A stretch of 64,000 bases of DNA from CAG-1782 sp964418255 (GTDB taxonomy: Bacteria > Bacillota > Clostridia > Christensenellales > DTU072), in NCBI GenBank assembly GCA_964418255.1, contig CAYQKV010000008.1:30882-94881 (forward strand), written 5' to 3'. The notes under the pieces are model-generated. The model worked only from the letters and a program-made list of their open reading frames with translations. It made no database searches and had not been told where the DNA came from. Made by a program: the position numbers and the translations under genes. Positions 26,470 through 35,076 of the stretch are shown in pieces (the first letter of the stretch is position 1; each line of letters begins with the position of its first letter).

Positions 26470-29400
26470 TTACGCAAGTTTTAATTTAATCATAAGGTCG
26501 TGTCCGCAAATCGCGCAACTTTCTTCCGTCGTCCCGTCGAGGTCGTCGCAAAGTTCGGTGCAGAGTATGTCGGCTTTTATCTTGTCCCCATAACTCTTCA
26601 ACGCCTCCTTCCCCTCTTCGTCCGCGCAGAATATGCTCGCCTTTATGCGTTGTTCTACGGCAAACCCCGCGTCTTTACGCATTACCTGTATCTTTCTTAT
26701 CGTCTCTCTGACAAATCCTTCGCAAAGCAGTTCTTTGGTAAGCCGCTTGTCGAGCGCGAGCGTAACCCCGCCCTCTTTGTCTACGGCAAATCCCTCTTTC
26801 GGTCTGTCGTGTTTGTCGAAAAGCGCGCTTTCGAGACCGGTGAATTCGCCTACGTTTACCGAATTTGCGTTATACCCTGCGCAAAGCGCCGCCATTCCCG
26901 CCGAATCCAACTCGTCTACGAGCTTTTTCAGTTTCTGCGCTTCGCCTTTGAGTTTCGCCCCCGCAACGCGGAAGTTTACCGTAAAGTAATTTTCGTTGAA
27001 ATCGCTTTCTTCCGCAAACAAAACCTGTTTTACGTTAAGTTCTTCTTTGATTACGTCGATAAGAGGAAGAATAAGCTCTCTGTCTTTTTCTTCCGCCGCG
27101 ATATACAGCGCGTTGAGCGGTTGTTTAACCTTAATCTGCGCCTCGTTTCTCATTCTCTGCGCCGCCGCGATTATCTTTCTCGCGGAATCCGTCTCTTCGA
27201 GTATGTTTCCGAAGTCGGGAATATCGAGCGCGGTCGGATATTTCGAAAGATGTACGCTTATGGGCGCGTCGGGTTCGATTTCCTTAACCGTATTGAGATA
27301 AATATGCTCGGTTACGAAAGGTATAATCGGAGCCATAATGCCTACGGTAGCCTTAATCGCGTTGTAAAGACACCAGTACGCGTTCATTTGGTCTTTTTTG
27401 TCCGTCGATTTCCAGAATCTCTTTCTGTTGATACGAATATACCAGTTGCTCACGTCGTCGGTGAACGATTCGAACTCCTTGATAACCGTCGCCGTGCGAT
27501 AACTCTCCATTCCCGCCGTCGCCGCCGCGATAAACGCGTTCGTTCTCGCAAGCAACCACTTGTCGCTGTGCGTAAGCGTGTCAAAATCTATCTTGTGCGC
27601 CGCTATATCGGGATTGTCGAGGCTTGCGTAAAGATTAAAGAATACGTACACGTTCCAGAACGAAAGAATTTTTCGTCTCGCTTCGTCGGTGAGGTTATAT
27701 CCGAAACGAACGTCGCCCGTAACGGGCGCAGAGCAGTACAGATACCTAATCGTATCCGCGCCCATTTTCTCCGCCGCTTCGTCGAATTTTATCATTTTTC
27801 CCGTCTTACTGAACTTCGTTCCGTCTTCCTGAATAACCGATGAATGGGTAACCACGCGTTCGTACGGCGCTTTTCCCGTAAGAACAACGCTCATAAACAG
27901 CAACGAATAGAACCAAAGCCTTATCTGCTCTTTCATTTCGATAACGAGTTCGCTCGGGAAGTTTTTCTCAAAATACTCTTTGTCGGTAAAATATTTTTTC
28001 GTGCTGAACGGCGTAATTCCCGCGTCCAGCCAGCAGTCCCCGACTTCGGGCACGCGTTCGACAAGCTCGCCGCACTTCGGACATCTTATTTTTATCTTGT
28101 CTATATACGGTCTGTGCAGATGCGGAACTCCGTCGAGCGATTTGTTTTCGCTAAGTTCGATTAACTCTTCCTTGCTACCGACTACCGTAAGATGTCCGCA
28201 TTTTTTGCAGGGATAGAACGGCAACGGAAGTCCGTAAAAACGTTTTCTGCTGATATTCCAGTCGCCCATATTGTTGAGCCAGTCAACCATTCGTTTCCCC
28301 GCGAAATCGGGTTCCCACTTAACGCTGTTCGCCGCTTCGATGAGCGCGGGTTTAAGCGTTTCCGTCGCTATGCTCCATTCGTCTACGAGTTTGAACACGA
28401 CTTCGTGTTTGCACCTCCAGCAATGCGGATAACTGTGCTCGATTACCTCGGTCTTGTAAAGCGTTCCCCTTTCGGTCATTATACTTACGACCGTGTCGAG
28501 CACTTCGTTCGTTCTCATTCCCGAAAGCGGTCCGAACCCTTCGAGAATAACCCCGTTGTCGTCAATCGGGCAGATTTGCGGAAGATTGAGACGTTTACCG
28601 AGCTCGAAGTCCTCCGCGCCGCAACCCGGCGCGATATGAACCACGCCCGTTCCTTCGGTCGCGTCGACGTCTTCCCACGCTACGATTTTATGCGTGAAAT
28701 TCTGTACGGAAAACTCGGGGAAAACCGTCGTGTATTCCTTGCCGACAAGCTCGCTTCCTTTGAACTCGTCGAGTACGGTTATTATGTCGCCTTTGAGTTT
28801 ACCCAAAGCGTTTTTGCCGATAATGAGGTTACATTCGTCGCTCTTAACCTTAACGCGAACGTAGTCTATTTCGGGATTAACCGCGAGAGCAACGTTGCTC
28901 GTAAGCGTCCACGGCGTGGTCGTCCACACGGTGAGTTTGTCGTTTGTTCCCGAAATTCTGAGCTTGCCGTAAATGGAAGTGTGCTTTACGTCTTTATAGC
29001 TTCCGCTCATTTCGTGCTCGCTGAGGCTGGTTCCGCAACGGGGACACCAGGGCATAGGACGGTGACTCTTGACAAGCACGCCCTTTTCGTGACAAACTTT
29101 GAGAAAATGCCAGATACTCGTTATGTTGAGGTCGGTGTTGGTAAAATAACTGTGTTCCCAGTCCATCCACTGCCCGAGACGCTTGCTCTGCTCGGTAATA
29201 ACTCCCGAAAACTTTCTGACCCTCGCCATACATTTTTCCGTGAATTTGTCCATTCCGTATTCGAGTATGCCGCGCTTGTCCTGAACGCCGATTTCCTTTT
29301 CCGTCTCGACTTCGACCCATAAGCCCTGCGAATCGAACCCGTTCTGGTACTGGCAGCTCTTGCCGTGCATCGCGTTGTACCGAATAAACGCGTCTTTAAG

Positions 29401-29586
29401 CGTTCTGCCCCAGGCGTGGTGTATGCCCATCGCGTTGTTGGCGGTTATCGGTCCGTCGAGAAATCTGAACCGCTCGCCGTTCTCGTTCTGTTTGACGAGT
29501 TTCTCAAAACATTTGTTTTCCTCCCAATACTTCATAACAGCGTGTTCCGCCGCGATAAAGTCGGGAGTGGGATTTTCCTTTCGCAT
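26470..29586 (-). CDS. ileS: Isoleucyl-tRNA synthetase (long type)
   Basis: This 1038-residue class I synthetase charges tRNA-Ile and edits Val-tRNA in its CP1 insertion. The HIGH-type motif is HHAWG in AMGIHHAWGRTLKD (about residue 55). The signature near 595 reads KFSKT in GTKFSKTGKMIKF, a departure from KMSKS. CP1, zinc-binding CPRCGTSL (about 182) and CPKCGEL (about 475), and the anticodon-binding C-terminus, ending in CAICGHDLMIKLKLA, are present. The length fits the IleRS class with the extended C-terminal domain. Only 56 bases separate it from the next gene upstream, so there is no T-box leader. Confidence 0.94.
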   Translation of the reverse strand: MRKENPTPDFIAAEHAVMKYWEENKCFEKLVKQNENGERFRFLDGPITANNAMGIHHAWGRTLKDAFIRYNAMHGKSCQYQNGFDSQGLWVEVETEKEIGVQDKRGILEYGMDKFTEKCMARVRKFSGVITEQSKRLGQWMDWEHSYFTNTDLNITSIWHFLKVCHEKGVLVKSHRPMPWCPRCGTSLSEHEMSGSYKDVKHTSIYGKLRISGTNDKLTVWTTTPWTLTSNVALAVNPEIDYVRVKVKSDECNLIIGKNALGKLKGDIITVLDEFKGSELVGKEYTTVFPEFSVQNFTHKIVAWEDVDATEGTGVVHIAPGCGAEDFELGKRLNLPQICPIDDNGVILEGFGPLSGMRTNEVLDTVVSIMTERGTLYKTEVIEHSYPHCWRCKHEVVFKLVDEWSIATETLKPALIEAANSVKWEPDFAGKRMVDWLNNMGDWNISRKRFYGLPLPFYPCKKCGHLTVVGSKEELIELSENKSLDGVPHLHRPYIDKIKIRCPKCGELVERVPEVGDCWLDAGITPFSTKKYFTDKEYFEKNFPSELVIEMKEQIRLWFYSLLFMSVVLTGKAPYERVVTHSSVIQEDGTKFSKTGKMIKFDEAAEKMGADTIRYLYCSAPVTGDVRFGYNLTDEARRKILSFWNVYVFFNLYASLDNPDIAAHKIDFDTLTHSDKWLLARTNAFIAAATAGMESYRTATVIKEFESFTDDVSNWYIRINRKRFWKSTDKKDQMNAYWCLYNAIKATVGIMAPIIPFVTEHIYLNTVKEIEPDAPISVHLSKYPTALDIPDFGNILEETDSARKIIAAAQRMRNEAQIKVKQPLNALYIAAEEKDRELILPLIDVIKEELNVKQVLFAEESDFNENYFTVNFRVAGAKLKGEAQKLKKLVDELDSAGMAALCAGYNANSVNVGEFTGLESALFDKHDRPKEGFAVDKEGGVTLALDKRLTKELLCEGFVRETIRKIQVMRKDAGFAVEQRIKASIFCADEEGKEALKSYGDKIKADILCTELCDDLDGTTEESCAICGHDLMIKLKLA

Positions 29587-29642
29587 TATATTTCGTTCCT
29601 CCGTAAGATAACTTGTATTTTCGATAAATTTTTATAAAACTT

Positions 29643-31244
29643 TTAATAGCTCTCCCAAAGATGATAACCGTTCGGGTCGAGCCCTTTATATTTCATCTCC
29701 GATTTTATATGCCCCACTCCGGGGTCTTTCGCCGTGCCCTCGGGCACAAGCGCTTCGAGCACGTATACCGCGGTCGCCTGATTAAATAACCCCGTCGCGT
29801 CCGCCGCGCCCGCGTAAACGTCCGCGCTGTCGACGTAAATCGTCGCAAGGTTCGTGCAGGACTTGAACGCGTCGAGCCCTATCGTTTTTACGCTCCCGCC
29901 GATTTTTATTTCTTTAAGTCCCGTGTTCTTGAACGCCCCCGAACCTATCTTTACAAGATTTTCCGGAAGAACGACCGAGGTAAGCAACGAACAACGAACG
30001 AACGCGTCTGTCGGAATTTCCGTTACCCCGTCTCCCGCGAAAATCACGGAAGTAAGTTTCGAACACGAACTGAACGCTCCCTCTCCTATCTCGTTAAGCG
30101 TGGCGGGAAGAACGACCGAGTTTGTCACCGTCGCGCCATCGGCGGATACCGTATCCTGTCCGAGAACGGGATTGCCGCTGAACGCGTATGCTCCTATCTT
30201 TTCAAGCGCGTCCCGCGTAAATCTGAGCGTAGTTAAATTTGTCATAAGGGAGAACGATTCCTCGCCGATTTCCGTTATCCCGCCCGAAACCGTCACCGAT
30301 TGCAACGAAGAACAGGACTTAAACGCGTAATCGGGAATTACTCCGTCCCCTTTGATTTCGAGAAAAGCAAGAGAGGCGGGCACGGCAAAAGAATAAACCG
30401 TACCGTTTACCGTCGCTTTCTGCGCGCCGTCGCCGTCTCCGAACATACTGCCGAAAAAGTTTGATTTAACGTCGCCCCCGACCGAATACGGCAACCCTAT
30501 CGAAAAATATCTGAGCACGCTGCATCCGAAAAACGCCCCTTGCCCGATTTTCGTCGCCGAAGCGGGAAGATAGAGTTCGCGTAAAGACGAACAGCCTTCG
30601 AACGCGCCCGAACCGATTTTTACGATTTTTTCTCCGCAGGAAAAATTATCGAGAGAAGCACAACCCTTGAACGCGTTCGCGCCGATTTCCGTCACTTCCG
30701 ACGAAAGAATTACGTTGGTGAGTATTTCCGCGCCGCGTAAAAAGTTGTCGCCTATCTTAGTAACTCCCGAAGCCGTTTCGAACCGCCGCACAAACGGAAT
30801 GAACCTCGCCCAGGGCTGATTGTTTTCGCCGTAATCGGCTGTCGCGCCCGAGCCGTCCACAATAAGATTATACGTTTTTTCTCCCGTACTCGTGGAGGTA
30901 TACTTGTATAAATAAACGCTTACGCTTCCGCTGTCCCATTCCGCTTCGCCTTTCTCTCTGTCTCCGCAAACCGCGCAAACGTGATTGGCGTAGGCGTGAG
31001 GAGTGTACTCGTTGTCGGGTTCGGACTTAGTCGCGCCGCATTTAACGCAGACAAAATCTATTCTGCCGTAAGCAATGCAGGTTCCGCTTACCGCCGCGCT
31101 TTTTTCCCAGACGTGAGTGCATTCTTCCGTCGGAGTTTCGCCGTCATCGGGGTCGTCGGACTGCGGATTGCACGCGGATAACGTCGCCAACAACGCGACG
31201 ATTGCCGCAAAGAGAATAAACCCTCTCAAAATCTTTTTACTCAT
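29643..31244 (-). CDS. BspA-like leucine-rich-repeat lipoprotein
   Basis: This 533-residue protein has a lipobox, LLATLSAC (about residues 18-25), with GGAAGGAG as ribosome site. An N-terminal part with paired cysteines (CVKC, CAVC, each followed by a short acidic run) precedes about nine LRR_5 units, for example LTNVILSSEVTEIGANAFKG and SKLTSVIFAGDGVTEIPTDA. BspA-type repeats often bind host or polysaccharide surfaces, but the ligand is unknown. It has its own strong promoter. No terminator is visible before ileS, 56 bases on, so some read-through is likely. Confidence 0.85.
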   Translation of the reverse strand: MSKKILRGFILFAAIVALLATLSACNPQSDDPDDGETPTEECTHVWEKSAAVSGTCIAYGRIDFVCVKCGATKSEPDNEYTPHAYANHVCAVCGDREKGEAEWDSGSVSVYLYKYTSTSTGEKTYNLIVDGSGATADYGENNQPWARFIPFVRRFETASGVTKIGDNFLRGAEILTNVILSSEVTEIGANAFKGCASLDNFSCGEKIVKIGSGAFEGCSSLRELYLPASATKIGQGAFFGCSVLRYFSIGLPYSVGGDVKSNFFGSMFGDGDGAQKATVNGTVYSFAVPASLAFLEIKGDGVIPDYAFKSCSSLQSVTVSGGITEIGEESFSLMTNLTTLRFTRDALEKIGAYAFSGNPVLGQDTVSADGATVTNSVVLPATLNEIGEGAFSSCSKLTSVIFAGDGVTEIPTDAFVRCSLLTSVVLPENLVKIGSGAFKNTGLKEIKIGGSVKTIGLDAFKSCTNLATIYVDSADVYAGAADATGLFNQATAVYVLEALVPEGTAKDPGVGHIKSEMKYKGLDPNGYHLWESY

Positions 31245-31316
31245 AACCCGTTCTCCTTCCGTTCCGACGTTTTTCTAAACGCAATATGCGTGCACGCGCG
31301 GTTATGTTTATTTATT

Positions 31317-31345
31317 ATTATAATAATATAAAATCGCTTTGTCAA
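31317..31345 (-). promoter_or_regulatory. Consensus promoter of the BspA-like lipoprotein
   Basis: On the minus strand TTGACA (31345-31340) and TATAAT (31322-31317) with a 17-base spacer. The leader of about 70 bases is otherwise unremarkable. Confidence 0.8.
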
Positions 31346-31447
31346 TTCTTAATCGCCGTAAACGTCGACTTAAAACGGCGACTTAACCCGTAAAGTAAAC
31401 AAGCGTTTTTTCTTTTTCCTTAAATTACCGAAAATGCAAATCCTCTC

Positions 31448-31476
31448 TTGAAAAAAAATCTGCGTCGTGGTAAACT
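31448..31476 (+). promoter_or_regulatory. Promoter of the GH13 operon
   Basis: TTGAAA (31448-31453) and TAAACT (31471-31476), 17 bases apart, 47 bases before the ATG at 31524, with an AAGGAG site. Confidence 0.6.
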
Positions 31477-31523
31477 GTTTTCGAGCACAAAATCGTTTTG
31501 AAATTTACGAAAAGGAGAATTTT

Positions 31524-33191
31524 ATGGAAAAAAATCAGTGGAAAGAAATGGTCGTTTATCAGATTTGGCCGCGCTCTTTTTGCGACGGCAACGGCGACGG
31601 CATAGGCGACCTCAAAGGCGTGCTTTCAAAACTCGAATATATAAAAGACCTCGGCGCAACCGCTATCTGGTTCTCCCCTCTCTACGTCTCTCCGCAAGCG
31701 GATTACGGCTACGATATAGCGGATTACAGAAACATAAATCCCGAATACGGGACCCTCGAAGACTTCAAAGAGGTACTCGAAAAGGCTCATTCGCTCGGAC
31801 TTAAAATCATTATGGATTTGGTTATAAATCATACGAGCAACAAGCACGAGTGGTTCCTTAAAAGCCGCGAAGGCGGGGAAAACAACCCCTACAAGGATTA
31901 CTATATCTGGCGTAAGGGAAAGGGAAAAGACGGCAAAAAATTCCCCAACAACTGGACGAGCACTTTCCCGGGCGACGGTTGGCAGTACGACGAAAAGCGC
32001 AAAGAATACTATCTCCATTTGTTCGCGGTAGAACAGCCCGACTTGAATATGGATAATCCCGCCGTCAGGCAGGAAGTCAAAGACATAATGAAATACTGGC
32101 TGGATATGGGGGTGGACGGTTTCCGCGAAGACGTTATCACATTTATAAGCAAGCGCGAAGGCTTACCCGACGGCTTTCCTCTTATGCCCGCCGCGCGCGG
32201 AATGGAACATTACAAAAACGGTCCGAGAATTCACGAATTCTTGCAAGAATTCAAAACCGTATGGGACGGCTACGGCGCGATGACAGTCGGAGAAGCGCCT
32301 ATGATGACCCCGAAGACCGCGCTTAAATACATTTCGTACGACAAACAGGAACTCAATATGATGTTCCACTTTCAACATATGGAAGCGGACTGTTTCCTAT
32401 ACAGTTGGGTGCATACGCGTTTCAATCTCGTTAAGTTAAAACGCGTCTACAACAACTGGCAGACGAAACTCTACGGCAAAGCCTGGAACACGCTTTACAT
32501 AGAAAACCACGACCAGCCGCGCGTTATCTCCCGCTACGGAAGCGAAAAATTCCGCGTCGAAAGCGGCAAAGCCCTCGCCGTAATGTATCTATGCCAAAGC
32601 GGCACTCCGTTTATTTATCAGGGGCAGGAAATCGGTATGACGAACTGTCCGCTGGAAAAGCTCGAAGACTACCCCGACGTCAACACCCACGCGTGCTACG
32701 CGCTGTTTAAGAAATTCGGTCTGAGCGACGAACGCCTTATGAAACTCGCCCGCTACGCCGCGCGCGACAACGCCCGCACCTGTATGCAATGGTCAAGCGG
32801 AGAAAACGCAGGCTTCACAAGCGGCAAACCCTGGTTCGTCGTGAATAAGAATTATAAAGAAATCAACGTTGAGGACTCCCTGAAAGATGAAAGCAGTATC
32901 CTTAACTTCTATAAAAAGTTACTTTCCATCCGCAAGGAAAATCCGATATTCTTATACGGCGATTTCGTTTTGCATTACAAAAGACACAAAAAACTCTTCG
33001 TATACGAACGTAACTACGAAGGAAAGAAACTGCTTGTGGCAATCAATTTTTCCGAAACCGATACCGCTATAAAAACGCCGAAGAATATCAACCTAAGTAA
33101 AGGCGAACTTCTCATAGCGAACTACGACGTGAAAGACAAATCGAAAATGACCCTGCTGCGCCCTTACGAAGCGCGCGTATATCTTATTTAA
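31524..33191 (+). CDS. GH13 alpha-glucosidase (oligo-1,6-glucosidase-like)
   Basis: I use the ATG at 31524 (555 residues) behind AAGGAGAA; a GTG at 31467 would add 19 residues over the promoter. The (beta/alpha)8 barrel has VYQIWPRSF (about 10-18), VINHTSNKHEW, nucleophile Asp in GVDGFREDVI (about 197), acid Glu in MTVGEAP (about 258) and ENHDQPR (about 330). The usual DGFRMDVI is DGFREDVI here. The C-terminal beta domain closes the protein. Intracellular, no signal peptide: it should cleave short isomalto- or malto-oligosaccharides or trehalose-6-phosphate. It leads a three-gene operon. Confidence 0.9.
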   Translation: MEKNQWKEMVVYQIWPRSFCDGNGDGIGDLKGVLSKLEYIKDLGATAIWFSPLYVSPQADYGYDIADYRNINPEYGTLEDFKEVLEKAHSLGLKIIMDLVINHTSNKHEWFLKSREGGENNPYKDYYIWRKGKGKDGKKFPNNWTSTFPGDGWQYDEKRKEYYLHLFAVEQPDLNMDNPAVRQEVKDIMKYWLDMGVDGFREDVITFISKREGLPDGFPLMPAARGMEHYKNGPRIHEFLQEFKTVWDGYGAMTVGEAPMMTPKTALKYISYDKQELNMMFHFQHMEADCFLYSWVHTRFNLVKLKRVYNNWQTKLYGKAWNTLYIENHDQPRVISRYGSEKFRVESGKALAVMYLCQSGTPFIYQGQEIGMTNCPLEKLEDYPDVNTHACYALFKKFGLSDERLMKLARYAARDNARTCMQWSSGENAGFTSGKPWFVVNKNYKEINVEDSLKDESSILNFYKKLLSIRKENPIFLYGDFVLHYKRHKKLFVYERNYEGKKLLVAINFSETDTAIKTPKNINLSKGELLIANYDVKDKSKMTLLRPYEARVYLI

Positions 33192-33209
33192 GTTTAAGGA
33201 GAAATAAAA

Positions 33210-34034
33210 ATGGAAAAGAAATTCAACAGTATTCCCCTTACCCGCTTTGCCGCAACGATAGCGGAAGTTAGCGGAACGGAAAAACCCGCGCAAGCGGACA
33301 GCGCTAAGGTGCCGGAAATTTTATCCCTCGTCAAAGAAAAGACGGGGAACAATACGGTGGATAAACTTCTTGTTTACAACCCGGACGCAATCGGAATGGA
33401 ATTTTATTTCCGTTATAAGGATAAGATTTTCGGCGGTCTCGACGAACTGACCGACCTGAGCGTGGATTTCCTTACCGCCGTTCCGCCGAAAACCCCCGTC
33501 TGTTTTGCCACTATGTTCACGGGTGCCGACCCGTCGGTACACGGGATAAACCGCTATGAAAAACCCGTCCTTACCGTCGACACGTTGTTCGACGCCTGGG
33601 CGAGAGCGGGAAAGAAAGTTGCACTCGTATCCAAAGGCGGACAGAGCATACCGAGAATTTTCGCAAACCGCAATATCGACTATTTCATAACGAACAGCGA
33701 CGAAGAGTCGGTAAATAAAGGAATAGAACTAATTGCTTCGGACAAATACGACGTAATCGAAGTCTACAACCAGGAATACGACGATATGCTCCACGTGACG
33801 TACCCGCGTTCTTATTTTTGCAAACGCGCGGCAAAACACTACGTGTCTTCTTACAAAAAGCTCAACGAAGCGGTGGAAAAATATTGGGGAAACTACTCTT
33901 CCCTCGTTACGTTTTCTCCCGACCACGGCGCCCACCGCATAGGCGGTTTTCTCATAGGCACGCACGGGAAAGTTATCCCGTCGGATATGAATATCCGTCA
34001 CTTCTTCAAGGTCTACGGGGGAAAGAATGAATAA
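33210..34034 (+). CDS. Alkaline-phosphatase-superfamily phosphodiesterase-like protein
   Basis: This 274-residue protein starts 18 bases after the glucosidase, behind AAGGAG. The region PPKTPVCFATMFTGADPSVH (about 93-112) resembles the nucleophile loop of type I phosphodiesterases (TTPVxxTxxTGxxPxxHGI), followed by GINRYEKP. The metal-binding end TFSPDHGAHR (about 229-238) carries the D-H pair. It is short for the superfamily and lacks a signal peptide, so it should act in the cytosol on a small phosphate ester or diester. The downstream esterase overlaps it by 8 bases. Confidence 0.7.
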   Translation: MEKKFNSIPLTRFAATIAEVSGTEKPAQADSAKVPEILSLVKEKTGNNTVDKLLVYNPDAIGMEFYFRYKDKIFGGLDELTDLSVDFLTAVPPKTPVCFATMFTGADPSVHGINRYEKPVLTVDTLFDAWARAGKKVALVSKGGQSIPRIFANRNIDYFITNSDEESVNKGIELIASDKYDVIEVYNQEYDDMLHVTYPRSYFCKRAAKHYVSSYKKLNEAVEKYWGNYSSLVTFSPDHGAHRIGGFLIGTHGKVIPSDMNIRHFFKVYGGKNE

Positions 34035-34923
34035 AGCGTGCGTTTTCTTCAAAATAAGCGACCTGGTTATGCACTACCCGCGCAATTATAAAAAATACCC
34101 CGACGTAACGAAAATAAAAGACTACGTTTACGACGAAACCACGGGAAAATTCGGAAAAGCCGACCTCTTTTTCGTCAAAGGAAAGGAAAAATACCCCGTT
34201 ATCGTAAACGTGCACGGCGGCGGGTTCGTAAAAGGCGACAAACGCCACAGAGCGGCAATCTGCTCGGAATTCGCGCGGGAAGGGTTCTTTGTTTATAACG
34301 TAAACTACCGCCTCGCTCCGCAATATCCTATGCCGAACGCGAGCGTTGACGTAGTAAACGCGCTGAAAAAACTTCCCTCGCTTGCAAAGGAATACAACCT
34401 TGACCTGAATAAAATCGTCTTCACGGGCGACAGCGCGGGCGGGTTTTACGCCGCAAGCGCGGCTCTCGCTTGCGTAAACGACGATTACGCCGCTTTGCTC
34501 GGTATCGATAAACCCGAAGTCGTTCCCTCGGCTTTTATGGGTTTTTGCGGCGCTTACAGGCTCGGAGACATACTTTCGAGAAAAACCCCGTTTAACGTAG
34601 CGGACGACATCGCCGCTTCTCTTATGGGTTATAAATGCGGACAGCGCAAAACGCCCGAAGAATGTGAAAACTTCCGATTTACCGACCTCGTAAAGTACGT
34701 TGACGACCGTTTCCCGAAAACCTTCCTCCTCTACTCTCTTCACGACGATTTCTGCGGCGGACAAGGAGAACTTCTCGAAGAAAAACTTGTCAGTAGCGGC
34801 GTATCCGTCGATACTTTCGTCGCAAAAGGCGAAAAAGATATTCACTGCTTCCACCTGCTCCCGAAACATAAATCGACTCCCGCGCTTATGGAAAAAGCGC
34901 GAGAGTTTTTACGTTCTTTATAA
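34027..34923 (+). CDS. Alpha/beta-hydrolase esterase (HSL/BD-FAE type)
   Basis: This 298-residue protein has the oxyanion-hole motif VHGGGFVKGDK (about 59-69) and the nucleophile elbow GDSAGG (about 138-143). An acid is likely in LHDDF (about 239), and a C-terminal His in KDIHCFH (about 264-270). No signal peptide. The family cleaves short acyl esters, in some gut bacteria from sugars. It is the third gene of the operon with the GH13 enzyme and the phosphodiesterase-like protein, so processing of decorated glycosides is a reasonable inference. Confidence 0.82.
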   Translation: MNKACVFFKISDLVMHYPRNYKKYPDVTKIKDYVYDETTGKFGKADLFFVKGKEKYPVIVNVHGGGFVKGDKRHRAAICSEFAREGFFVYNVNYRLAPQYPMPNASVDVVNALKKLPSLAKEYNLDLNKIVFTGDSAGGFYAASAALACVNDDYAALLGIDKPEVVPSAFMGFCGAYRLGDILSRKTPFNVADDIAASLMGYKCGQRKTPEECENFRFTDLVKYVDDRFPKTFLLYSLHDDFCGGQGELLEEKLVSSGVSVDTFVAKGEKDIHCFHLLPKHKSTPALMEKAREFLRSL

Positions 34924-34944
34924 ACCTTACTCCTTCTACAAATT

Positions 34945-34978
34945 AAAGAGGCTGTCTCGTTAAGCGGACAGCCTCTTT
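34945..34978 (+). terminator. Terminator of the GH13 operon
   Basis: AAAGAGGCTGTC (34945-34956) pairs with GACAGCCTCTTT (34967-34978). The T-run is short. Confidence 0.75.
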
Positions 34979-35027
34979 GTTAACGAAACAGGCGCCGAAG
35001 TAATGCGGCTCCCGATTTTTTAACCGT

Positions 35028-35057
35028 AAAAAAAGCACTCCGAAGAGTGCTTTTTTA
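35028..35057. terminator. Terminator of the large lipoprotein gene
   Basis: AAAAAAAGCACTC and GAGTGCTTTTTT form a 12-base stem around CGAA. T-runs on both strands make it usable in either direction. Confidence 0.85.
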
Positions 35058-35076
35058 TCTTATCATTTTTCCCGAA

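Noticed and set aside
26500..29322. Two long plus-strand frames (447 and 376 codons) opposite ileS
   Set aside because: ileS is intact and full length; no ribosome site or domain supports the antisense frames.
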